Shown: one piece after another, positions 17,123 to 24,594 of the stretch | Layout of the letters: the number at the start of each line of letters is the position of its first letter | Position numbering within the stretch: position 1 is the stretch's first letter | From: Nitrospira sp. | GTDB taxonomy: Bacteria; Nitrospirota; Nitrospiria; Nitrospirales; Nitrospiraceae | Direction of reading: 5' to 3' | DNA length: 42,815 nucleotides | Assembly: GCA_019636835.1 (NCBI GenBank) | Contig: JAHBWU010000026.1 | Coordinates: 1-42,815 of the forward strand | Made by a program: the position numbers and the translations under genes | The notes under the pieces: generated by a model | Database searches by the model: none | Seen by the model: only the letters and a program-made list of their open reading frames with translations | What the model was told of the DNA's origin: nothing

Positions 17123-17875
17123 TTACAAGGCCGGCATATCCTTCCATGAAAACAAGGGCCTTCTTGCACTACACAGAGGACAGTGCGCCGGCTCCCATTG
17201 CGGCATATCGAGGTCCGTCGTGTAGTAGAAGGGATATCGCGCGATTAATTCGTTCATCAATGGGAACTGACCGCTGTCACGGCGGGCAAAGACCATCATC
17301 CCCGCCGACAAACCTCCATTGTCAGTGATGACCTTGCCGAGTTTGCTGACACAATTGCCACGCGTCGTGACATCGTTGATCGCTAAAAAACGCTCGCCGG
17401 CTTTGATCGCGCCGACATTGATGTCCGTCCCGATCCGTCCTGTCTCGCAACTGTACGGCGTCAGTGCCACACGTAACCCCATCGTGTCGTGGAGGACATC
17501 CACAATTTCTTGTGCGAGCAACTCCGCTGCTGAACTGGTCGCTACGAGTCCGGTTATTGAGTGGTGTTGAAACGCCCGCCGGATCCAGCCCGCCATATCT
17601 CCAGCCACCTGCCGGATCAATTCAGGAAAACGAGCGATGGATTCGAAACGCAGATACGTCGCCGTGTGGTGACCTGACACAACCTCCACGTGAGTATCGA
17701 AGAAGACGGCTCGGGACCTACGTAGAATATGAAGCACCTCGTCCTCGGTGACATTGGTGTGGGCACCTGCACGGATGATGGCCCTCAGTTTTGCATCGAT
17801 CGTCCGGCCTTCATACAGCACGCGATGCCGATCCACCACCTCTGCGAGGGCCTGCTCAATCGTGCCGACCAGCAT
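17123..17875 (-). CDS. Orotate phosphoribosyltransferase-like protein with C-terminal CPLC
   Basis: A type I phosphoribosyltransferase-fold protein of 250 residues; specificity unknown. The PRPP-binding loop is FLAINDVTTRGN (about 164-174), a variant of the usual VDDVxTTG. An N-terminal helical part precedes SGHHTATYLRFESIA, which resembles the OPRT substrate region. Near the C-terminus HCPLC (Cys232, Cys235) may be half of a metal site. The ATG at 17875 is preceded by GGGGGTG and overlaps the fumarylacetoacetase gene by 20 nt; a GTG at 17896 is a weaker alternative. It sits between tyrosine catabolism and E1alpha, where a nucleotide-synthesis role is not obvious. Confidence 0.75.
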   Translation of the reverse strand: MLVGTIEQALAEVVDRHRVLYEGRTIDAKLRAIIRAGAHTNVTEDEVLHILRRSRAVFFDTHVEVVSGHHTATYLRFESIARFPELIRQVAGDMAGWIRRAFQHHSITGLVATSSAAELLAQEIVDVLHDTMGLRVALTPYSCETGRIGTDINVGAIKAGERFLAINDVTTRGNCVSKLGKVITDNGGLSAGMMVFARRDSGQFPLMNELIARYPFYYTTDLDMPQWEPAHCPLCSARRPLFSWKDMPAL

Positions 17876-18869
17876 CTTCACCCCCTTGCGTTGCACTTAC
17901 AACCCGAGTCTTAAGAACCCCGATCGGCTGGATTTCCAATTCCACCACATCGCCCGGTTTCAAGTAACGGTCCAGTTCCAGCCCACAGCCATCTCCCACC
18001 GTCCCCGAACCAAAGACATCTCCCGGATAGATCATCTCGCCTCGCGACACATGCGCGATCATCTGAGCAAAAGACCAGTGGATCGTCCCGAATCGCCCTC
18101 GTGACCATTCTTCTCCGTTCACCCTGGCAGTCATGGTCAAGGAACCGAGGTCGGCAATCTCATCGGGAGTTACGAGACAGGGGCCCAGCACCGTCGCGAA
18201 GTCCTTGCCCTTCGCCGGACCCAGCCGGCAGGCCATCTCTTGAAACTGGATATCACGCGCGCTGAAGTCGTTCATAATCGTGTAACCGGCAATGTAGTCT
18301 TCAGCCTGCCTCTCACTGATGTCTCGACCCTGGCGTCCGATCACGCAGGCCAGTTCCAACTCATAGTCCAACTTCGTCGTCTCCAGCGGCCAGGACAGCT
18401 CCTCGTCCGGTCCCATGATCGTGCGATGGTTCCCTTTGTAGTAAACCGGCGCCTTGTACCACTCCGGCGGGATCGGCTGTCCCCGCCTCCTCGACGTCGC
18501 CGCAATGTGGTCTTCAAACGCGATGAAATCACGAAGCGAAGATGGATTCGGCAGAGGAGCGGCGAGTTGAACATCAGGGGCCGCATACACGATCGTCTCA
18601 CCGGACGGGCCTTTGACTGAAGTGGGAAGCGTCGTCACATAATCTTTTGCTCGGCGGGCTGCCGCCAGCGTGGAAGATCCTCCTTCGAGGAACTCCGACA
18701 TGGTCGTCGGAACCTGCGCATCGGCTAATCGATGCGGCTGTGCTTCCTGTTGATCCGCCAACCAACGGGCATAAGCCATGTTCAAGTCCACTATTCGTTG
18801 GTCGTGTATCGCTCCCACCCTTGTGAAGGTACCGATGGGAGTTCTGATTCGAAAACTGACGAGCTTCAT
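17856..18869 (-). CDS. fahA: Fumarylacetoacetase
   Basis: It hydrolyses fumarylacetoacetate to fumarate and acetoacetate, the last step of tyrosine breakdown. It has 337 residues of the FAH-fold family. Metal and active-site segments are visible: FIAFEDHIAATSRRRG, LDYELELACVIGR with the Glu-x-Glu ligands, and MNDFSARDIQ with the aspartate; GSGTVGDGCG lies near the C-terminus. The ATG at 18869 overlaps the homogentisate dioxygenase stop (ATGA) and follows GGAG. The upstream extension to a TTG was not used. The FAH superfamily is broad, but the neighbouring hmgA and HPPD-like genes support this substrate. No maleylacetoacetate isomerase is seen here. Confidence 0.88.
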   Translation of the reverse strand: MKLVSFRIRTPIGTFTRVGAIHDQRIVDLNMAYARWLADQQEAQPHRLADAQVPTTMSEFLEGGSSTLAAARRAKDYVTTLPTSVKGPSGETIVYAAPDVQLAAPLPNPSSLRDFIAFEDHIAATSRRRGQPIPPEWYKAPVYYKGNHRTIMGPDEELSWPLETTKLDYELELACVIGRQGRDISERQAEDYIAGYTIMNDFSARDIQFQEMACRLGPAKGKDFATVLGPCLVTPDEIADLGSLTMTARVNGEEWSRGRFGTIHWSFAQMIAHVSRGEMIYPGDVFGSGTVGDGCGLELDRYLKPGDVVELEIQPIGVLKTRVVSATQGGEDAGRHD

Positions 18870-19972
18870 CGACGGCTCCAACTCAATGCATAGTCTTTGA
18901 TCTCCACCGGCTCCAGCTCCGGTTGGACTGCGAAGGGAGCCTTGGACTCGATCATCACCGCTACTTCGCTGGTATGCACCTTCGTTTTACCGGCTTGGAC
19001 AGCCTGTGGTTGTGGTCCGTGGTGGATGCCCTGAGGATGTAACGTGAGCATCCCCGCTTGAATTCCCGCGCGGCTGAAGAATTCTCCATCATGATAGAAC
19101 AGCACTTCATCGTAGTCGGTATTTCGATGGTAAAAGGGCACGCGCAAGACCTCCGGATCACTTTCCAAAGGTCTTGGAGCAAAAGTGGAAATAAGGCATC
19201 CTCCGGCTTGGAACGTCTGATGGACGCTCGGCGGTAGATGGTAACGGGGACTGACGACCGGCCGGAAGTCCCGCACGTTCAACTTCGCGACCCAGAGATC
19301 ACCTTTCCATCCGACTACATCCATGGGGTAAAAGGGGTAAACGACTCGTGTCCAGTCGCCTTGACGCTTGATGTGGACCTCCCACGTTTGGAATCCGGTT
19401 TCCGCCGGTTCCACCGCCTCCAGTTCAGGAGCAAGCAACACGCCCTTATCGAACAGCGCATGTTGTCCCAAAGCTCCTCGGTCCGGCACCATCATGGAAA
19501 CGGGCGTTTCAATAATAAGAGCAAAACAAGATCCTTCATCGACGTGAATTCGATAGGTCGTACCTTTGGGGATCACCACGTAATCGCCCGGCTCGTAGGG
19601 AAGAACGCCATAATCGGTCTCAAGCCTGCCCCTGCCCCGATGCACGAAATGGACTTCATCTCCATCCGCATTGCGCACGAAATAAGGCATCGTCTGTCGT
19701 CGGCAGGAAATGTGGAGACTTACATCCTGGCTTCGCATCATCAACATTGATTGCGTGGTACTGGATAACACGGTCTCGGGAATCTGTGTGCAGGCAAAGG
19801 CCCGCGGCCTCAGCTTTCCCTCGATAGTGACCCACGCCGTCGGGGGATGTGTCCGGTAGAGATGAGAAACCGAACCCGAAAAGCCGTTTCGGCCGTGTTC
19901 TTCTTCATACAGCCCTTCGGGAATTCCGACATGAGCTTGGCTGGGAACTTTTCCTTTCCTCGTGAGGTACAT
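18866..19972 (-). CDS. hmgA: Homogentisate 1,2-dioxygenase
   Basis: It opens the homogentisate ring to maleylacetoacetate using Fe(II). The protein has 368 residues of cupin fold, the shorter bacterial type (classical enzymes are about 440). The metal-ligand region reads FYHRNTDYDEVLFYHDGEF (His282, probably Glu289) and GMLTLHPQGIHHGPQP (probably His318). HLYRTHPPTAW near residue 37 and DGDEVHFVHRGRG near 103 are also characteristic. It is followed without a gap by the fumarylacetoacetase gene and preceded by the HPPD-like gene. The three together form the homogentisate route. The first step, tyrosine transamination, is not encoded nearby. Confidence 0.9.
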   Translation of the reverse strand: MYLTRKGKVPSQAHVGIPEGLYEEEHGRNGFSGSVSHLYRTHPPTAWVTIEGKLRPRAFACTQIPETVLSSTTQSMLMMRSQDVSLHISCRRQTMPYFVRNADGDEVHFVHRGRGRLETDYGVLPYEPGDYVVIPKGTTYRIHVDEGSCFALIIETPVSMMVPDRGALGQHALFDKGVLLAPELEAVEPAETGFQTWEVHIKRQGDWTRVVYPFYPMDVVGWKGDLWVAKLNVRDFRPVVSPRYHLPPSVHQTFQAGGCLISTFAPRPLESDPEVLRVPFYHRNTDYDEVLFYHDGEFFSRAGIQAGMLTLHPQGIHHGPQPQAVQAGKTKVHTSEVAVMIESKAPFAVQPELEPVEIKDYALSWSRR

Positions 19973-19999
19973 GCCTCGCTCCTCTGAACGACAGCCAGG

Positions 20000-20593
20000 C
20001 TATGACGCCTTTTTCATTGACTTCTTTTGTTTTTGCACGAGCAAGGGGGAATCATCGTAATCGATGATTGTCCGTTCGATCCCCGACTTCTGATCTCGTT
20101 CGATATCCTTGTACAGTGACTCCACCGTACTTCGGACAAACGTCTTCGCCGATTTTTCTCCATGCTGCCGTTGAGTCAGCTCAATGAAGAGTCCGGCGTT
20201 TGGGAAAAGGGGATAGGTGAAGCGTTGCTTGAGCATTCCGAATCCATCCATCCCTTCTTTCACCGGTCCGCTGAATTTCACGCCATGCGCCTCCCACTCG
20301 CGACACACAGCATCGATGTCTTCGACTTCGAAAGCAACGTGCTGCACGCCTTGTCCATACTTTTCTATGAACTCGTTGATTTGGGACTTCCCCGCCTTGT
20401 CTCGACCCTGCATGAGGGCGATCTTGGCTGTTCCGCGTTGTACGACAACAGTGTCCATCGATGATGTGTTGCCTCCCACATCCTTAGCCGACCAGATCAC
20501 CTCAAAGCCCAAAATCTTGGCGAACAGGAACTCCGCAGCTTCAAGATTGTCGACACAGAGGGTGACGTGATCAAAACCGGTTGTCTGTTTCAT
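20000..20593 (-). CDS. Single-domain VOC protein, 4-hydroxyphenylpyruvate dioxygenase-like
   Basis: Probably the 4-hydroxyphenylpyruvate to homogentisate step, by context. It has 197 residues and one vicinal-oxygen-chelate module; canonical HPPD has about 350 residues in two modules. The facial triad expected of an active VOC dioxygenase is present: His9 (FDHV), His85 (GVQHVAFEV) and Glu138 (LFIELTQR). EKYGQGVQHVAFEVEDIDA closely resembles the catalytic half of HPPD. The C-terminus (150-197) is lysine-rich and ends in MKKAS. The ATG is at 20593. It heads the minus-strand operon just before hmgA. Alternatives are another VOC enzyme such as a glyoxalase or epimerase; no metabolite evidence is available. 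Confidence 0.7.
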   Translation of the reverse strand: MKQTTGFDHVTLCVDNLEAAEFLFAKILGFEVIWSAKDVGGNTSSMDTVVVQRGTAKIALMQGRDKAGKSQINEFIEKYGQGVQHVAFEVEDIDAVCREWEAHGVKFSGPVKEGMDGFGMLKQRFTYPLFPNAGLFIELTQRQHGEKSAKTFVRSTVESLYKDIERDQKSGIERTIIDYDDSPLLVQKQKKSMKKAS

Positions 20594-20665
20594 GAAGCCT
20601 CCGCATCGCCTACCTCCGACACGAGGAACTGCTTGGGAAATGATACTTTCTTATCGTGTAATTTA

Positions 20666-20694
20666 ATATTACTATTATATAACACTCATTGCAA
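20666..20694 (-). promoter_or_regulatory. Candidate promoter of the minus-strand operon
   Basis: On the minus strand TTGCAA (20694-20689) is followed after 17 nt by TAATAT (20671-20666). A perfect TATAAT also occurs at 20679-20674 but lacks a good -35 box at the right distance. Either would give a leader of roughly 70-80 nt before the ATG at 20593. The matches are only moderate, so an activator may be needed. Confidence 0.4.
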
Positions 20695-20770
20695 GACGAT
20701 TCGTGGTTAAGTTTTTCTAAATATCGTCATAGTGTTGTGTTTTAACAGTATATTAATGATCATTGTCCTA

Positions 20771-20799
20771 TTGCCATTATAATATAAAAACTATATTAT
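20771..20799 (+). promoter_or_regulatory. Sigma70-type promoter of the plus-strand operon
   Basis: TTGCCA (20771-20776) and TATTAT (20794-20799) each match the consensus hexamers at five of six positions and are separated by exactly 17 nt. Transcription would start near 20806, leaving a leader of about 36 nt before the ATG at 20842. Confidence 0.65.
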
Positions 20800-20813
20800 G
20801 TGTTCGTAACACA
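20799..20813. promoter_or_regulatory. Candidate operator palindrome TGTGTT-CGT-AACACA
   Basis: A perfect 6-3-6 inverted repeat that begins at the last base of the -10 box and covers the predicted start of transcription. A dimeric repressor of TetR or GntR type would block the plus-strand promoter from this position. No such regulator gene is in the window; the only clear DNA-binding protein is the HTH protein at 29927-30889. Confidence 0.55.
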
Positions 20814-20841
20814 TTCCTCGTAAGGATATTCGGAGGTGCCC

Positions 20842-21579
20842 ATGACGTTTCATCAAGAAATGAGACGATTGGTGCTGGAGCATGGCGCCATCAACAATCC
20901 ATATTTGGATCGCTTCCGAGTAGGAGATCTTACCGACTCGGACCTCAAGGAATTCGCACTTGAGTTCTACAACTTTTCCCGCTTTTTCCCCCGCATCCTG
21001 ATGTCTCAGCTTGTAAATACCGAGGACGAGCGGGTGGCCGATGAACTGACCAAGGTCCTGTACTCCGAATTGGGCGACGGACAAACCAGTCATCGGCATG
21101 AACTCCTTTATCGAAGCTTTTTGCGATCCGTGGGTATCGACATACACGGAGCCATGACTCGACCGATGCTCCCGTCGACCCGCACCTATATAGAGGGGAT
21201 GGAACGACTTTACACCGACGGCAATCATGCCAAGGCGCTGGGAGCATCTTTCGGACTTGAGAACATGGCTATCACGATGTGGGATCATTTGATTCCGGGT
21301 CTGACCCACCAGAAACTCTCGCGTTATCCCCAGATGGACCTCTCCTATTTCACGTTTCACCGGCAACTTGAGATCACTCACGAGGAGGCAATGGAACACG
21401 CGGTAGCGGCCGTGCAAGGAACGGATGAGACGAGGATGTCCGAACAGGATGAAGATGATTTTCGTTCGGGCGTCGATGCGATGCTCGGCTATCTGGAAGG
21501 GTTCTGGGCAGGTTTGGAGCAACAGAAGACGAGATCAGACAACACATGGACCGGCTTAGCTCGGCGGCGTGCGAGCTAG
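20842..21579 (+). CDS. Haem-oxygenase-like diiron oxidase candidate (iron-containing redox enzyme / TenA-PqqC fold)
   Basis: An all-helical protein of 245 residues from the ATG at 20842, with GGAGG five nt upstream; a GTG at 20836 overlaps that site and was not used. The candidate metal ligands fit the haem-oxygenase-like diiron oxidase pattern of CADD and UndA: Glu76 in SELGDG, His84 or His86, Glu140 in FGLEN, then His173, Glu177 and His180 in FHRQLEITH. The +4/+3 spacing of the last three is diagnostic. It is the first gene of the plus-strand beta-oxidation operon, immediately before an acyl-CoA ligase. The substrate is unknown; a fatty acid or an amino acid-derived acid is plausible. TenA thiaminase or PqqC are alternatives. 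Confidence 0.72.
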   Translation: MTFHQEMRRLVLEHGAINNPYLDRFRVGDLTDSDLKEFALEFYNFSRFFPRILMSQLVNTEDERVADELTKVLYSELGDGQTSHRHELLYRSFLRSVGIDIHGAMTRPMLPSTRTYIEGMERLYTDGNHAKALGASFGLENMAITMWDHLIPGLTHQKLSRYPQMDLSYFTFHRQLEITHEEAMEHAVAAVQGTDETRMSEQDEDDFRSGVDAMLGYLEGFWAGLEQQKTRSDNTWTGLARRRAS

Positions 21580-21596
21580 CGCCGCTGGAGGATCCA

Positions 21597-23312
21597 ATGC
21601 AGCGGGCTTGGGTCAGCCGATATGATTCCGGGGTGCCGTCAAGCCTCAACTATCCGGCATGGACTGTACCGGATCTCCTGCGACACTCATCGGGCCGTTT
21701 TACGGACTCCCCTGCCCTTCTGTTTTATGGGACCTGGATCTCGTATGGGGAACTGGACGACCTCACGACTCGATTTGCGCTTGGGCTGCAACAACTCGGT
21801 GTCAATCAAGGCGACCGAGTCGCCGTCATGCTTCCAAATATTCCGCAGACGGTTATCGCCTATTACGGAATTCAAAAAGCCGGCGCCATCGTGGTGCCGA
21901 CCAACCCCCTTTACGTCGAACGAGAAATTCAGACGCAGCTGACCGATGCAGGAGCGGAGACGATGGTGGTCCTTGATCTACTCTATCCTCGCGTTCGAGC
22001 GGTCAAGGAAGCGACTACCCTTCCCAAGCGGATCATCGTCACCGGCATTCAGGACTATCTCCCCTTCTTCAAGAAACTCCTCTATCCCATCAAGGCTCGG
22101 TTAGCCAAACGTTGGGTTTCCGTCGAGAAAGCCCCTTCCGTGTACAACTTCCTCGAACTCCTTTGCGCAAACGACGCAATCGGTGCGGATCCTTCCGCCT
22201 GCCTTCCTCATGTGCAACCAGCCGATCTCGCTCAACTGCAATACACCGGTGGGACGACGGGAGCGCCGAAAGGCGTGATGCTCACTCACCGTAATGTGGT
22301 CGTCAATACACTTCAGGGCCGATATTGGTCTCCCGACTTTCGTGAAGGGCAGGAAATATTTCTGGGCGCTATTCCATTTTTCCACTGCTACGGTCAGGCC
22401 ACCTGTCAGAACCTAGCCATCGCAACAGGCTGTCCAATAGTCCTCCTCCCTCGCTTCCATGCGGACGAGGTCATCAAAGCGATTCATCAATATCGCATTA
22501 CCATGCTCTCGGCTGTGCCCATGATGTACTCGATGATCGTCGAACATCCGGATGCCGGCCGCTATGACTTACGCTCGTTGCGCGTGTGTTTGAGTGGAGC
22601 CAGCACGCTTCCTGCCGATGTTCAAGAGCGGTTCGAAAATCTCACCGGGGCCAGGATATCAGAAGGCTATGGCTTGACCGAAGCTGGTCCCGCGACCCAT
22701 TGCAATCCGTTGAACGGAGAACATCCGCGAGGCTCGATGGGACTTCCCTTCCCCGATACCGCGGCGCGAGTGGTGGATTCTGACGCCGGGCTGACGGAAG
22801 TGCCGGAAGGCGAAACGGGTGAACTGATCGTGCGCGGACCACAAGTAATGCAGGGATACTGGAACAAGGAAGACGAAACACGCGCCGTGCTGCGCGACGG
22901 CTGGCTGTATACCGGCGACCTCGTCCGCCGGGACGATCGGGGATACTTCTACTTTGTCGATCGCAAGAAGGACATCATCAAGTCGCGTGGTGAGACAGTG
23001 TATCCACGGGAGGTCGAAGAAGTTTTGCGTCAACACCCATCGGTATCCGAAGCCGCCGTCATCGGAGTAGCGGATCACGACTACGGTGAAGCCGTTAAAG
23101 CCTACGTCGTGGCGAAACCTGGACTGTTCGTCACTGAGCAAGAATTGATTACGCACTGTACCGGATTGCTGGCGCGGTACAAAATTCCGTCGACCGTAGA
23201 GTTTCGTCCGGAGCTGCCGCGAACGGTCATCGGCAAGGTCTTGCGCCGGACGATGCGCGATGAGGCCGTTCGCGCGGGCGAAGCCGAGGTGGTTCAACAT
23301 CAAGTGGTGTGA
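21597..23312 (+). CDS. fadD: Long-chain fatty acid-CoA ligase
   Basis: It activates fatty acids to acyl-CoA through an acyl-adenylate. It has 571 residues of the ANL superfamily. The P-loop is YTGGTTGAPKGVMLTHRN, followed by the FadD-like IPFFHCYGQ, the adenine-binding GYGLTEAGP, the hinge VDRKKDIIKSRGETVYP, and the A10-type lysine in PRTVIGKVLRR. I prefer the ATG at 21597, which is preceded by GGAGGA and lies just after the previous stop; an in-frame ATG at 21546 would overlap the oxidase gene by 34 nt. The protein is probably peripheral or cytoplasmic. Downstream genes supply the rest of beta-oxidation. Confidence 0.9.
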   Translation: MQRAWVSRYDSGVPSSLNYPAWTVPDLLRHSSGRFTDSPALLFYGTWISYGELDDLTTRFALGLQQLGVNQGDRVAVMLPNIPQTVIAYYGIQKAGAIVVPTNPLYVEREIQTQLTDAGAETMVVLDLLYPRVRAVKEATTLPKRIIVTGIQDYLPFFKKLLYPIKARLAKRWVSVEKAPSVYNFLELLCANDAIGADPSACLPHVQPADLAQLQYTGGTTGAPKGVMLTHRNVVVNTLQGRYWSPDFREGQEIFLGAIPFFHCYGQATCQNLAIATGCPIVLLPRFHADEVIKAIHQYRITMLSAVPMMYSMIVEHPDAGRYDLRSLRVCLSGASTLPADVQERFENLTGARISEGYGLTEAGPATHCNPLNGEHPRGSMGLPFPDTAARVVDSDAGLTEVPEGETGELIVRGPQVMQGYWNKEDETRAVLRDGWLYTGDLVRRDDRGYFYFVDRKKDIIKSRGETVYPREVEEVLRQHPSVSEAAVIGVADHDYGEAVKAYVVAKPGLFVTEQELITHCTGLLARYKIPSTVEFRPELPRTVIGKVLRRTMRDEAVRAGEAEVVQHQVV

Positions 23313-23324
23313 AGGGGCTCCCCC

Positions 23325-24515
23325 ATGAAAGACCTCGTGATTGTGGCCGGCGTACGAACTCCGATCGGGAACTTTGGCGGTGCGTTGAAGGACTTACCGG
23401 CCCAGAGACTCGGGGAAGTCGCGGTGCGCGGAGTCATGGCACAGACCGGCCTGGACCCAAAACTAATCGACGAAGTGATCGTCGGCTGTGTCGGCCAGCC
23501 GAGCGATGCGTATAACATCGGCCGTGTCGTCGCCCTACAAGCCGGGCTCCCTCTCACTACACCGGCGTATACCGTGCAACGCAACTGTTCGTCCGGCCTT
23601 CAGCCGTTTGTAAACGCCTACCAGAACCTCCAAAGCCAGGATGCCGATGTACAGATCGTGGGCGGCGTCGAGAATATGAGCCGCGCACCCTATCTCTCCC
23701 GGGACATGCGTTGGGGCAAGCGGCTGCGGCACGCCGAGTTCGTCGACAGCATTTGGGAAGGATTGACGGACCCGGTCTGCGGCCAGCTCATGGGCCGGAC
23801 TGCGGAAACCTTGACCGAGGAGTTTGGGATCGGTCGGGAGGAACAGGACCGGTTTGCGATCGACAGCCATCGTCGCGCATTCAGAGCCATGCGGGAGGGT
23901 CGGCTGAAGGAAGAAATCGTGCCCGTTACCGTATCCAAATCGGTGGCAGGGCGCGAAGTCCCGCCTCTGGTGATGACTCAAGACGAGGGTCCGAACGTCG
24001 GTCTGACCGAACCCCAGTTGGCTCTCTATCCGCCCCTGTTCAAGGAAGGCGGAACGGTCACTGCCGGCAACAGCTGTCCGCTCAACGATGGGGCTGCCGC
24101 TGCGATCGTCATGTCGGCTGAACGAGCACGGGATTTGGGCATGCATCCGCTCGGGCGTGTAAGGAGTTACGCCTTTGTGGGAGTAGACCCTGCACGCATG
24201 GGCATTGGGCCGGTGGAAGCGATTCCGACGGCGCTCAAGCGGGCAGGCCTCCGGCTGGCGGATCTCGACCTGATCGAGGTGAACGAGGCATTCGCGGCGC
24301 AGTACCTGGCCGTTGAGCGGCTGTTGGGGCTTAAACGAGACCTTGTCAACGTCAACGGCGGCGCCATCGCATTGGGCCACCCGGTCGGAATGACCGGCAC
24401 ACGTCTCGTCATCACAATTTTGCATGAAATGCGCCGACGAGGCGCGCCGTTGGGAGCGGTGGCTTTGTGCGTGGGTGGAGGTCAAGGAGCAGCGATGGTT
24501 TTAGAGCAGGTGTGA
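23325..24515 (+). CDS. fadA: Acetyl-CoA acyltransferase (3-ketoacyl-CoA thiolase)
   Basis: It performs thiolytic cleavage of 3-ketoacyl-CoA, the last step of each beta-oxidation round. It has 396 residues. Active-site features are Cys88 in QRNCSSGLQ, His352 in GHPVGMTGTR and Cys382 in LCVGGGQGAAM, with VNVNGGAIALGHP completing the signature. The gene starts 12 nt after the acyl-CoA ligase and is followed by the 3-hydroxyacyl-CoA dehydrogenase after 79 nt. Compared with the minus-strand thiolase it differs around the covering loop (PVCGQLMGRTAETL), which fits a longer-chain substrate. That is inference; both belong to the same family. Confidence 0.9.
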   Translation: MKDLVIVAGVRTPIGNFGGALKDLPAQRLGEVAVRGVMAQTGLDPKLIDEVIVGCVGQPSDAYNIGRVVALQAGLPLTTPAYTVQRNCSSGLQPFVNAYQNLQSQDADVQIVGGVENMSRAPYLSRDMRWGKRLRHAEFVDSIWEGLTDPVCGQLMGRTAETLTEEFGIGREEQDRFAIDSHRRAFRAMREGRLKEEIVPVTVSKSVAGREVPPLVMTQDEGPNVGLTEPQLALYPPLFKEGGTVTAGNSCPLNDGAAAAIVMSAERARDLGMHPLGRVRSYAFVGVDPARMGIGPVEAIPTALKRAGLRLADLDLIEVNEAFAAQYLAVERLLGLKRDLVNVNGGAIALGHPVGMTGTRLVITILHEMRRRGAPLGAVALCVGGGQGAAMVLEQV

Positions 24516-24594
24516 ATTGTACCTATGTCGTCGTCATTCCTCGATTAGAGGGAGCTCATGACGAGAGGCGGAGACGAAGAACGGAGAGCGCGAC

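Larger units (their letters stand above)
20594..20841. promoter_or_regulatory. AT-rich divergent promoter region
   Basis: This gap separates the two divergent operons and is clearly richer in A and T than the coding DNA on both sides, most strongly between 20640 and 20800. It contains the plus-strand promoter and operator listed separately and a weaker minus-strand promoter candidate. A degenerate second inverted repeat, TGTT-TT-AACA, lies at about 20738-20747 and resembles the core of the main palindrome. Shared control of both catabolic operons from here is likely. Confidence 0.7.
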
